NCBI RefSeq assembly: GCF_037031225.1
Contig: NZ_JAYEZN010000001.1
Span: forward strand, 1,798,001-1,862,000
Direction of reading: 5' to 3'
DNA: 64,000 bases
Source of the DNA: Halorientalis sp. LT38
GTDB taxonomy: Archaea; Halobacteriota; Halobacteria; Halobacteriales; Haloarculaceae
Shown: piece by piece, positions 26,067 to 33,506 of the stretch
How positions within the stretch are numbered: position 1 is the first letter of the stretch
How the letters are laid out: each line of letters opens with the position of its first letter
Program-made: the position numbers and the translations under genes
The notes under the pieces: generated by a model
The model's input: the letters and a program-made list of their open reading frames with translations, nothing else
Database searches by the model: none
What the model was told of the DNA's origin: nothing

Positions 26067-28190
26067 ATGTCCAACGATCAGCAAAATCCTATCAAAACGA
26101 TTTGCCCGTACTGTGGTGTCGGGTGCGGCATCAAGGTCAACCCCGGCGAGGAACCCGGTGACATGCGGTTCATGCCCTGGGCCGACGCGCCGGTCAACGA
26201 GGGCCGGATCTGCATCAAAGGCGGTGCGGCGACGGAAGTCGTCGATCACGAAGACAGGTTGACCGAGCCACTCGTCCGAGACGACGACGGGGAGTTCCAG
26301 GAGACCACCTGGGAGGACGCCTTCGAGCGAATCGTCGACGAACTCGAACGGATTCGCGAGCAGTACGGCCCGGACGCGATGGGCTTCTATGGCTCGTCGA
26401 AGGTGATGAACGAGGAGAACTACCTCCTCCAGAAACTCGCTCGTCGCTACGGGACGAACAACATCGACAACTGCACGCGGATGTGTCACGCCTCGACGGT
26501 GTGGGCACTGCGGCGGAGTCTCGGTGCCGGTGCGATGACCAACAGCATGCCGGATCTGGGAGACGCGGCCGACCTGTTCTGGATCCACGGCGCGAACCCG
26601 GCCGAACAGCACCCGATCGCCAACAGCCAGTACTTCCGGCAGGCGGTCCTCGACGGCGCGACCGTCATCCAGGTCGACCCCCACGCCAACAAGACGACCG
26701 AGTCCTTCGAGATCGAGGACACCGACCGGCACATGCACCTCCAGGTCGAACCGGGGACCGACATCCCCCTGCTGAACGTCGTTCTCAAGACGGTGCTGGA
26801 AAACGACTGGGTCGACGATGACTTCATCGACGAGCGGACGAAGGGGTTCGAGGATCTGCAGGCGACGCTCGAGGACTTCGACAAGGAGGAAGCCGCAGCG
26901 ACCTGCAAGGTTCCGCTCGAAGACATCGAGGAGGCAGCCGAGAAGTACGCGACGGCCGACAACGCGGCCATCTTCACCGGCATGGGGATGAGCCAGCACA
27001 CCTGTGGCGTCGACAACGTCCAGAACGAGATCAACCTGGCACTGATCACCGGAAACCTCGGCCGGCCGGGAACCGGTGTGAACCCGCTTCGCGGCCAGAA
27101 CAACGTCCAGGGAACCTGTGACGTCGGTGCGATGCCGAACGTGCTCCCGGGCTATCAGAACGTCGACGACGACGATGCACGGGAGTCCGTCGAGGAGGTC
27201 TGGGGCTTCGAGATTCCCCCCGAGCCAGGGCTGACCAACGTCGAGATCTCGATGGCCGCCGGGGACAGCATTCACGGGCTGTACATCATGGGCGAAAATC
27301 CCGTGATGAGCGAACCCGACGCGAACGAAGTCGCCGAACGGCTGGGGCGACTCGAGTTCATGGTCGTCCAGGACATCTTCATGACCGAGACGGCGAAGTT
27401 CGCCGACGTGATCCTGCCAGCGACGTCCTGGGCCGAGCGCGGTGGCACCGTCACCAACACCGATCGGCGCGTCCAGCGGATGCGCCCGGTCGCGAAGGTC
27501 CACGACGACACCAGACACGACCTGGATATCGTCTCGGAAGTGGGGACCCGGCTGTTCGGCGACGACGCTGGCTTCGACTTCTCGGACCCCGAAGCCGTCT
27601 TCGAGGAGCTCCGGCAGGTCTGTCCCAGCTACCACGGGATGACCTACGACCTCCTCGGCGAGGAGGGCATCCAGTGGCCGTGCTACGAACCCGGCGACGA
27701 GGGAGACACCTACCTCTACGAGGAGGAGTTCACGACCCCGGACGGTCTCGGATACGTCGAAGGCGTGCGCCATCAGCCGCCGGCAGAGGTGCCCGACGAC
27801 GAGTACCCGCTGCTCCTGACGACCGCGCGGCTCATCGAACACTACAACACGGGAACGATGAGTCGGCGCTCGCCGACGCTGAACCGCCAGCACCCGGAGA
27901 ACTTCGTCGACGTCCATCCAGCCGACGCCGAACGGTACGGCATCGAGGACGAAGACGAGGTGACGATCAGGTCACGCCGCGGCGAGATCACGCTCACTGC
28001 GCAGGTCACCGACGACATCAAGGAGGGCGTGATCTGGACGACGCCACACTTCGCGGCCGCCTCCGCGAACAGGCTCACCAACGAGGTCCTCGACGAGCGG
28101 GCGAAGATCCCCGAATACAAGGCCGCCGCGGCCGAGATCGACGTCCAGATCGAACCCGCCGACGCCGGTGCCGAGGCCGACGACGACTGA
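26067..28190 (+). CDS. formate dehydrogenase, catalytic molybdopterin subunit
   Basis: A 707-residue molybdopterin oxidoreductase that oxidises formate to CO2. The N terminus carries C13-x2-C16-x3-C20 (CPYCGVGCG) plus a fourth cysteine in GRICIKGG, the 4Fe-4S ligands. The active site is C140-H141 in NCTRMCHAST, the cysteine form of the Sec/Cys-His pair of formate dehydrogenases. Family motifs are GANPAEQHP, GQNNVQGTCDVGAMP, YIMGENPVMSEPD, ATSWAERGGT and the molybdopterin-binding C-terminal domain with MSRRSP and TTPHFAAASANRL. The ATG at 26067 is chosen because the open frame upstream does not resemble the family. No beta or gamma subunit, FdhD or ferredoxin lies beside it, so the electron acceptor is unknown. 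Confidence 0.93.
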   Translation: MSNDQQNPIKTICPYCGVGCGIKVNPGEEPGDMRFMPWADAPVNEGRICIKGGAATEVVDHEDRLTEPLVRDDDGEFQETTWEDAFERIVDELERIREQYGPDAMGFYGSSKVMNEENYLLQKLARRYGTNNIDNCTRMCHASTVWALRRSLGAGAMTNSMPDLGDAADLFWIHGANPAEQHPIANSQYFRQAVLDGATVIQVDPHANKTTESFEIEDTDRHMHLQVEPGTDIPLLNVVLKTVLENDWVDDDFIDERTKGFEDLQATLEDFDKEEAAATCKVPLEDIEEAAEKYATADNAAIFTGMGMSQHTCGVDNVQNEINLALITGNLGRPGTGVNPLRGQNNVQGTCDVGAMPNVLPGYQNVDDDDARESVEEVWGFEIPPEPGLTNVEISMAAGDSIHGLYIMGENPVMSEPDANEVAERLGRLEFMVVQDIFMTETAKFADVILPATSWAERGGTVTNTDRRVQRMRPVAKVHDDTRHDLDIVSEVGTRLFGDDAGFDFSDPEAVFEELRQVCPSYHGMTYDLLGEEGIQWPCYEPGDEGDTYLYEEEFTTPDGLGYVEGVRHQPPAEVPDDEYPLLLTTARLIEHYNTGTMSRRSPTLNRQHPENFVDVHPADAERYGIEDEDEVTIRSRRGEITLTAQVTDDIKEGVIWTTPHFAAASANRLTNEVLDERAKIPEYKAAAAEIDVQIEPADAGAEADDD

Positions 28191-28332
28191 GTCGGCCGAT
28201 GCCGGCCGGCCGACTGCCAGCGTGCAACTACCTGGTGGCGACTGGCCATCGAATGAATTTAATTATTTTTCATAGTGTTTTATCGGCGCGTTCGTGGAAT
28301 CGTCCTACTTGGGCAGACCCGCCCGAGATACA

Positions 28333-29601
28333 ATGCCAGAAGTACATTTTGAGGTAGACGTCGACAGTCCGCCGGACGAACAGCCAGGTGCGAACCCGTT
28401 CAACCGCTGGCATCCCGATATCGAATCGGTGGTTTCCGCCGAGCCGGGTGACCGGATCCGGATGGAGTGTCTCGACTGGACGGGTGGACAGATCGAAGAC
28501 AACGACAATGCAAACGAGGTCAGAGACGTCGACCTGAATCAGGTCCACTATCTCTCCGGGCCGGTCGAGGTGGCCGGCGCGGAACCCGGTGACCTGTTGA
28601 AGGTGACGTTGCTCGATATCGGTGCGCTGAACGACCGCTGGGAGTACGGCTTCACGGGCATCTTCTCCCAGCAGAACGGCGGTGGGTTCCTCACCGACCA
28701 CTTCCCCGACGCCGCGAAGGCAATCTGGGACCTCGACGGGACCTACGTCTCCTCGCGCCACGTTCCGGACGTCCACTACGAGGGGAAGATACACCCCGGC
28801 CTGATCGGGACCGCCCCCTCGGAGGACCTCCTGGCGGAGTGGACCGAGCGCGAACAGAAACTCATGGACAAACACGAAGAGGACCCGAGTTCGATCCCGG
28901 ATCACCCCACCGGTGAGTCGGAGCCGCCCGTCGCGAACCCACCGACGGCAGAAGGGGCACTGCCCGGAGAGGCGTCGGGCGACGCGGCGGACCGGATCGG
29001 CGAGGAAGGCGCGCGGACGGTCCCACCGAGAGAACACGGTGGCAACTGTGACATCAAGGACCTCTCACTCGGCTCGACGATCTACTTCCCGGTGTTCGTC
29101 GAGGGGGCGAAGTTCGGCATCGGTGACCTCCACGCCTCCCAGGGCGACGGGGAGATCACCTTCTGTGGCGCCATCGAGATGGCCGGCTACGTCGACCTGC
29201 AGTTCGACCTCGTCAAGGACGGGATGGACAAGTACGGCGTCTCCCACCCCATCTTCGAGCCGGGCCACCGCGGGCCGGACTTCTCGGAGTACGTCGTCTT
29301 CGAGGGGTACTCCGTCGACGAGGAGGGCGAACAGCACTACATCGACTCACACGTCGCCTACCGACGCGCCTGTCTGCAGGCCATCGATTACCTGGAGCAG
29401 TTCGGCTACACGCGCGAGCAGGCCTACGTGATCCTCGGGACCGTCCCGGTGGAGGGGCGCCAGAGCGGCGTCGTCGACATTCCCAACGCCTGTTCGACCC
29501 TCGCCCTCCCGAAAGCGGTCTTCGAGTTCGACGTCAGTCCCGACGGCCTCGACGAGTCCCGCGACCGGGGGCAGATCACGATCACGGACGACCCACTCTG
29601 A
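28333..29601 (+). CDS. fmdA: acetamidase/formamidase, copy 1
   Basis: Hydrolyses short amides such as formamide or acetamide to the acid and ammonia. The 422-residue protein shows the acetamidase/formamidase family layout: RWHPDIESVVSAEPGD, DWTGGQIEDND, VHYLSGPVEVAGAEPGD, GGGFLTDHFP, an acidic stretch, then GNCDIKDLSLGSTIYFPVFV, LHASQGDGEITFCGAIE and a C-terminal VEGRQSGVVDIPN. The ATG at 28333 opens the conserved part (MPEVHFEV). It lies immediately downstream of formate dehydrogenase and would supply its substrate if formamide is the amide. The gap of about 140 bases contains AT-rich promoter sequence, so it has its own promoter. A second, divergent copy is at 35.2 kb. Confidence 0.93.
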   Translation: MPEVHFEVDVDSPPDEQPGANPFNRWHPDIESVVSAEPGDRIRMECLDWTGGQIEDNDNANEVRDVDLNQVHYLSGPVEVAGAEPGDLLKVTLLDIGALNDRWEYGFTGIFSQQNGGGFLTDHFPDAAKAIWDLDGTYVSSRHVPDVHYEGKIHPGLIGTAPSEDLLAEWTEREQKLMDKHEEDPSSIPDHPTGESEPPVANPPTAEGALPGEASGDAADRIGEEGARTVPPREHGGNCDIKDLSLGSTIYFPVFVEGAKFGIGDLHASQGDGEITFCGAIEMAGYVDLQFDLVKDGMDKYGVSHPIFEPGHRGPDFSEYVVFEGYSVDEEGEQHYIDSHVAYRRACLQAIDYLEQFGYTREQAYVILGTVPVEGRQSGVVDIPNACSTLALPKAVFEFDVSPDGLDESRDRGQITITDDPL

Positions 29602-29602
29602 G

Positions 29603-29640
29603 TCGCCGCTCACGGCGAGACTCGTCGCGATTTTTGCGAC
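29603..29640. terminator. bidirectional terminator candidate between convergent genes
   Basis: Two short hairpins lie between the formamidase stop and the convergent 104-residue protein gene: TCGCCG-ctca-CGGCGA (29603-29618) and GTCGC-gattttt-GCGAC (29624-29640), the latter with five Ts. Archaeal termination mainly uses T-tracts, so the second is the better candidate. Confidence 0.4.
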
Positions 29641-29661
29641 ACGTCGGCCGCGCTGCCGGAT

Positions 29662-29976
29662 TCACGTCTCGTCGGCTTCGAGTACGTCGTCGATCACCGC
29701 CGCGATCTGGCGCAACTGTGCTGCATCGCGCTCTCCGCCGTCGGATCCGTCGGCTGCCACCGTCTCGTGATAGCTCGCTGCTGCCTGTAATGCGGCCCGA
29801 ATCACGTCGTCGTTGGTGAATACCGACTCGTCACAGGCCTCGTTGACCGCGTCGCGGACGGCACGCAGCGAATCGCGGGTCTGCATCGACATGGTCAACG
29901 ACACCTGGAACCGGTGGGGAATTTCCTCGTGGAAGCCGGCCGCAGCCGTCGAGAGGTCGGGGTCGCTGGTCGGCAT
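29662..29976 (-). CDS. small conserved protein, possible ribbon-helix-helix type
   Basis: A 104-residue protein I do not recognise. The core TRDSLRAVRDAVNEACDESVFTNDDVIRAALQAAASYHE is helical with a short N-terminal strand (FHEEIPHRFQVSLTMSM) and could be a ribbon-helix-helix-like fold; the rest is Gly/Asp-rich then a final helix AQLRQIAAVIDDVLEA. No cysteines or membrane segment. The ATG at 29976 is used; longer frames reaching 30267 are antisense to yqeC. It lies between the formamidase and the YqeC-like gene, divergent from the latter. A regulatory role for neighbouring genes is guesswork. Confidence 0.55.
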   Translation of the reverse strand: MPTSDPDLSTAAAGFHEEIPHRFQVSLTMSMQTRDSLRAVRDAVNEACDESVFTNDDVIRAALQAAASYHETVAADGSDGGERDAAQLRQIAAVIDDVLEADET

Positions 29977-30064
29977 GGGCCGGACAGTCCACGAACGCGA
30001 AGGTAAAATTTCGGGCGCGATCTTCGAGTGTGAACGTTTAGCCGCCAGCCGTCGTATGGGGGGT

Positions 30065-30790
30065 ATGGATCTCGTCACCGCACTCGGGGCCGAGGGGCTC
30101 GTCTGTGTCGTCGGCGCCGGCGGGAAGAAATCCACCCTGTGGCAACTGGCCGACCGGATCGACCGCGCAGTGGTGACGGCGACCGTTCGGATCCCGATCT
30201 TCGACCCGCACGTCGGCGCAGTCAGCGTGACAGCGGATCCGGTCGACGCAGTTCGGGGGGCCGACACGTGGCCGCTGGGCCTCGTTCCGGAACGCGAAAA
30301 CGACCGCTATCTGGGCTACGAGACGCAGACCGTCGAACGAATCGTCGAGACCGGGGTGCCCGAGGCCGTCCTGGTCAAAGCCGACGGCGCACGGATGCGG
30401 GAGTTCAAAGCGCCGAACGACGCCGAGCCCCGGATTCCCGCGGCGACGGACACCGTCCTGCCCCTGGTCAGCGCACACGTCGTCGGCGAGCCGCTGACCG
30501 ACGACTCCGTCCACCGGGTCGATCGCGTGGCCGCGCTCACCGACCTCTCACCGGGCGCGGAAATCCGCCCCGAACACGTCGCCACAGTAGTGACGAGTCC
30601 CAGCGGCGGGTGCAAGGACGTCCCCGACGGGGCGACGGTCGTCCCGGTCATCAACAAAGTCGACGACGACACCGACGAGGCAATCGCCACCCGGATCGCG
30701 ACTGCGATCCTCGCCACCGACCGGATCGACCGCGTCGCCCTCACGCGAATGGCGGCCGACGACCCGCTCGTGGCCGTGCTGGGCGACTGA
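30065..30790 (+). CDS. YqeC-like selenium/molybdenum cofactor accessory protein
   Basis: A 241-residue protein resembling YqeC, the putative accessory protein for selenium-dependent molybdenum hydroxylases. Typical features are the nucleotide-binding glycine-lysine loop CVVGAGGKKSTLWQLA, the VVTATVRIP segment, LVKADGARMREFKAPNDAEP (compare VEADGAKGLPLKAP), and VVGEPLTDDSVHRVDR. It precedes, convergently, a MobA gene, supporting a molybdenum-cofactor role. The ATG at 30065 is preferred over 30056 because an AT-rich box (cgttta, 30035-30040) lies about 27 bases upstream, consistent with a leaderless transcript. Its partner YqeB and a hydroxylase are not in the window, so its actual client enzyme is unknown. 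Confidence 0.75.
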   Translation: MDLVTALGAEGLVCVVGAGGKKSTLWQLADRIDRAVVTATVRIPIFDPHVGAVSVTADPVDAVRGADTWPLGLVPERENDRYLGYETQTVERIVETGVPEAVLVKADGARMREFKAPNDAEPRIPAATDTVLPLVSAHVVGEPLTDDSVHRVDRVAALTDLSPGAEIRPEHVATVVTSPSGGCKDVPDGATVVPVINKVDDDTDEAIATRIATAILATDRIDRVALTRMAADDPLVAVLGD

Positions 30791-30806
30791 GGCTGGCTCG
30801 CTCGGC

Positions 30807-31415
30807 TCAGAACTCGCCCGCAGCTGCCTCCAACTCCTCACGGGTGTTGATATTCCGGAAGGTGTCCTCGGCGGCGTGGGCGCGAATCTCCGCCGCGTCG
30901 ACGACGACGTACTCGAGTGTGAACAGCGGCTCGACGATCTTGTGCTCGCCGTCGGCGAGCGCGTCGGCACAGGCCGCCGCCATCGGCGCCGTCCGGTAGA
31001 CCGCCTGTGTCGTCTGGAACCACTCGTCTTCGACCTGTGGGACGGCCGCGTCGTAGTCCCGGGCTCGCTCGAACAGGTAGGCGACGAACTCGGCGTCGAC
31101 GAAGGGCATGTCACAGGCGACGACTGCCGCGTACTCGCCGTTCGCCGCGCGTAGTCCGGTCTCGATACCGGCCATCGGACCCTGGTCCGGCTCGGGGTCC
31201 TCGGCGACGGTGACCGGCAGGTCGATGTCTGTCAGCGCCGCCGCGAGTCGTTCCCGCTGGTCCGGCCGACAGTTCACGACTAGCTCGTCGACCACGGGTT
31301 CGAGTCGGTCGGCGACGCGGCGAATCATCGGCGTTCCCGCCAGGTCCGCGACCGCCTTGTCCGCGGCTCCGAACCGCGTCGAGTACCCCCCTGCGAGGAT
31401 GACGCCGCTTCGCAT
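30807..31415 (-). CDS. mobA: molybdenum cofactor guanylyltransferase, copy 1
   Basis: Adds GMP to molybdopterin to make the guanine dinucleotide cofactor used by formate dehydrogenase and related enzymes. The 202-residue protein has the nucleotidyltransferase signature ILAGGYSTRFG, then DKAVADLAGTPMIRRV, VVACDMPFVDAE for metal binding and DTFRNINTREEL near the end. The ATG at 31415 is supported by an AT-rich box (31441-31448) about 29 bases upstream on the minus strand. It converges with the YqeC-like gene. A close paralogue is at 60.5-61.1 kb. Its place between formate dehydrogenase and the fluoride channel genes fits cofactor supply for the island's enzymes. Confidence 0.9.
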   Translation of the reverse strand: MRSGVILAGGYSTRFGAADKAVADLAGTPMIRRVADRLEPVVDELVVNCRPDQRERLAAALTDIDLPVTVAEDPEPDQGPMAGIETGLRAANGEYAAVVACDMPFVDAEFVAYLFERARDYDAAVPQVEDEWFQTTQAVYRTAPMAAACADALADGEHKIVEPLFTLEYVVVDAAEIRAHAAEDTFRNINTREELEAAAGEF

Positions 31416-31560
31416 CACCCCTGGTTCGTCCGGCGGATACCTAAACGTTTCACGGGCTGGTGTCACCTGGTTGATTCGAGTCGTTTGCGAATGACGCAAG
31501 CTTTTATCTCGACCCTGCTGAGAGAGCGTATATGATATATGATACTCGCGGGGCAGCGTC

Positions 31561-31881
31561 ATGACAGCCGCTAGCACGACGCAGGTCGCGAAACAGGTCG
31601 TCAGCGACGATCAGGTGCGGTTGACGCTCATCGACGATAGCGAGCCGGAGAAACCGACGTGGTCGCACTGGTTCGTGCCGAAACACCTGACCGTCGAACA
31701 GGGGCAGTTGACGGTCGCGCGCAGTCGTGGTGGTCGGCTGTGGCCGAGCGACCTGAACGACAGTTCGCCGGCGAACGTCGAGGGAATGTCCGCAGTGCTG
31801 ACCTGGCGCGACAGTACCTACAGCGGTCGTGTCGCCTCGGTGAAGCAGTCGGTCGCCGTCATCCACCGGGACCAGTCGTAG
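31561..31881 (+). CDS. small conserved haloarchaeal-type protein
   Basis: A 106-residue soluble protein of unknown function, possibly beta-rich (DQVRLTLIDDSEP, THWFVPKHLTVEQGQLTVAR-type strands, SAVLTWRDSTYSG). No recognised domain, no cysteine, no membrane helix. An AT-rich box (gtatatgatatatgat, about 31528-31543) sits 27 bases before the ATG at 31561, which supports the start and a leaderless transcript. It lies between mobA and the FluC pair, reading in the same direction as the latter, with a 59-base gap. Confidence 0.55.
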   Translation: MTAASTTQVAKQVVSDDQVRLTLIDDSEPEKPTWSHWFVPKHLTVEQGQLTVARSRGGRLWPSDLNDSSPANVEGMSAVLTWRDSTYSGRVASVKQSVAVIHRDQS

Positions 31882-31940
31882 TTCCCGGCAACCGACCCGA
31901 AAGCAGTCGTAAGAGGTGCGCTCGCGTCAGTGGGTGGTGC

Positions 31941-32321
31941 ATGAGCGAGGACCATCCGCTCCTGACGCTGGAGGCGGTCCTGTTGATCGCCATCGGGGGA
32001 TTCGTCGGCGCGAACGCGCGCCATCTCGTCGCCCTATCGACGCCCGGGCTCTGGGGGACCCTTCTCGCGAACGCGCTCGGGAGTTTCTGCCTCGGATTCG
32101 TCCTCTACGAAGCGATGTACACGGGGCTGCTGGCGGAGGAGACGCGGCTCGTCGTCGCGACCGGCTTCCTCTCGTCGTTTACGACGTACAGCACCTTCGC
32201 ACTCGAAACCGTCCAGGCGACACCGCTTCTGGGCCTCCTGAACGTGCTCGGGAACTACCTGTTGGGCTTCACCGGCGTCGTGCTGGGCGGCGGGATCGCG
32301 AGCCGGATGGACGGGGAGTGA
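31941..32321 (+). CDS. crcB: fluoride channel FluC (CrcB), subunit 1
   Basis: A 126-residue membrane protein with four helices of the Fluc/CrcB family, dual-topology fluoride exporters that act as dimers. Seen are GGFVGANARHLVALS, the LLANALGSFCLGFVLYE helix with the pore asparagine, and the TTYSTFALETVQ motif, which corresponds to the TTFSTF(E) signature with phenylalanine and threonine of the pore. It starts four bases before the end region of its partner: the stop at 32321 is followed by the second subunit at 32326. Tandem pairs normally form an antiparallel heterodimer. No fluoride riboswitch-like structure was recognised upstream. Confidence 0.9.
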   Translation: MSEDHPLLTLEAVLLIAIGGFVGANARHLVALSTPGLWGTLLANALGSFCLGFVLYEAMYTGLLAEETRLVVATGFLSSFTTYSTFALETVQATPLLGLLNVLGNYLLGFTGVVLGGGIASRMDGE

Positions 32322-32325
32322 GCGA

Positions 32326-32685
32326 ATGGTGCCCGACCTCTGGCTGGTTGGACTCGGTGGCATCGTCGGGGCGCTCCTGCGCCACCTCACGACGATCCGT
32401 CTCGCGTCCGAGGGATTCCCCACCGGGACGCTCGCCGTGAACGTCGTCGGGAGTTTCGTCCTCGGGTTCGTGACCTTCCTCGACTCGGGCAACCAAGTGG
32501 TGCTGTTCGTCGGCACCGGTGCCTGTGGCTCGTATACGACGTTCTCGGCGTTCTCGTTCGACACCGTCAGGTTGTGGGAGGAAGACGAGCAGGTCCGCGC
32601 TGGCGCCTTCGCGGTCGGGAACCTTCTCGGGTCGATCGCTGCGATCGCGCTGGCGTGGGCGCTCGCCAGTCTCGTCCCGGTCTGA
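32326..32685 (+). CDS. crcB: fluoride channel FluC (CrcB), subunit 2
   Basis: A 119-residue four-helix membrane protein of the Fluc family, the presumed partner of the preceding gene. Seen are GGIVGALLRHLTTIR, the pore-lining TLAVNVVGSFVLGFVT helix and the GACGSYTTFSAFSFDT motif. It follows subunit 1 after four bases, so they are co-transcribed. The two proteins differ enough (about one third identical by eye) to be distinct subunits and not a recent duplication. Together they would export fluoride and protect phosphoryl-transfer enzymes. Confidence 0.9.
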   Translation: MVPDLWLVGLGGIVGALLRHLTTIRLASEGFPTGTLAVNVVGSFVLGFVTFLDSGNQVVLFVGTGACGSYTTFSAFSFDTVRLWEEDEQVRAGAFAVGNLLGSIAAIALAWALASLVPV

Positions 32686-32744
32686 GCGGTCGCCGGAATC
32701 GCGGCCGCTGGCGACGACTCTCTTCCCCGCTTCATGGAAACTGG

Positions 32745-32769
32745 TTGCACTGTATCTTCGTTTGTGCAA
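32745..32769. promoter_or_regulatory. inverted repeat upstream of the AmiS/UreI gene
   Basis: TTGCAC and GTGCAA form a perfect 6-base inverted repeat with a 13-base spacer, about 45 bases before the AT-rich promoter box of the amide channel gene. Position and form fit an activator or repressor site; no protein is assigned. Confidence 0.3.
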
Positions 32770-32826
32770 TTCTGTGCCACGAATGTAAACGAAAGTTAAC
32801 TATTTTTCCTTGGATATAGATGTGTA

Positions 32827-32842
32827 TGGTGGTATCCCACCA
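32827..32842. promoter_or_regulatory. inverted repeat between promoter and start of the AmiS/UreI gene
   Basis: TGGTGG-TATC-CCACCA is a perfect 6-base inverted repeat ending 8 bases before the ATG at 32851 and just downstream of AT-rich boxes (32798-32818). It could be an operator over the transcription start or a hairpin in a short leader. Confidence 0.4.
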
Positions 32843-32850
32843 CACGAACA

Positions 32851-33375
32851 ATGAGTCTGTACACAGTGCTCGGAATGGGGTTGGTATTCGTCGGGATGGT
32901 GCTGGTCGTCAACGGGGCGTGGTTGTTGGGTATCGGCTCGGACCGCGACGTGGCGGTCCTGAATTACTTCGTCGGCGGGCTCACACTCCTCATCGCGCTC
33001 TGGTGGGCATTCGGGGGGCCAGCATCGGAGGGGACACCGTTCAACGCGGCCGGAACGCTGTTGTTTTCGTTCACGTATCTGTGGGTCGGCGCGAACGCGT
33101 GGCGCGGCGAGGAAGACCAGCGTGCCCTGGGCTGGTACTGTATCATGGTGACGCTGCTTGCGATCCCGACCGGGCTACTCGTCTACCAGCTCGGAGACGT
33201 CGGTCTCGCGAGCCTCTGGTGGATCTGGGCGGTCCTCTGGGCGGCGTTCTGGCTCATCCTCGCCGTCCAGAAGACCGAGTACACCCGACCGGTCGGCTGG
33301 TACACGCTCGCCGTCGGCGTCCTCACCGGTGGTGCCGGATACGTCATGGCCGCAGGCCTCTGGCCGTGGGCGTGA
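32851..33375 (+). CDS. AmiS/UreI family amide or urea channel
   Basis: A 174-residue membrane protein with six to seven hydrophobic segments, typical of AmiS/UreI channels that pass urea or short aliphatic amides. Seen are GMGLVFVGMVLVVNGAWLLG, the conserved NYFVGGLTLLIALWWAFGG, AAGTLLFSFTYLWVGANAW and the late LWWIWAVLWAAFWLILAVQK region. It lies between two acetamidase/formamidase genes and next to the chaperonin, so uptake of formamide or a related amide is the likely task. Inverted repeats lie upstream. A T-rich hairpin follows the stop. The ATG at 32851 is the obvious start. Confidence 0.9.
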   Translation: MSLYTVLGMGLVFVGMVLVVNGAWLLGIGSDRDVAVLNYFVGGLTLLIALWWAFGGPASEGTPFNAAGTLLFSFTYLWVGANAWRGEEDQRALGWYCIMVTLLAIPTGLLVYQLGDVGLASLWWIWAVLWAAFWLILAVQKTEYTRPVGWYTLAVGVLTGGAGYVMAAGLWPWA

Positions 33376-33379
33376 GGCC

Positions 33380-33396
33380 CCACGATTTTTCCGTGG
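33380..33396 (+). terminator. T-rich hairpin after the AmiS/UreI gene
   Basis: CCACG-atttttc-CGTGG, a 5-base stem around a run of five Ts, begins four bases after the stop codon. It fits a short archaeal terminator. Confidence 0.45.
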
Positions 33397-33506
33397 AGCG
33401 CACGGGCGGATGAATCCGGTGCGTCAGGATCGCAATACGTGCGCGTTGAGAGGTCGGGATAACCCTTTGTGGTCGTCCGTGGACGCATACGCCGAGGCGC
33501 GCTACC

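Noticed and set aside
1986-28190. FNT channel at 2 kb as a formate transporter of the formate dehydrogenase pathway
   Set aside because: The 23-kb distance and housekeeping surroundings give no evidence for a functional link; FNT proteins also carry nitrite or hydrosulfide.
31882-31940. Possible fluoride riboswitch before the FluC pair
   Set aside because: The 59-base gap is too short and shows no pseudoknot-like complementarity of the fluoride riboswitch.
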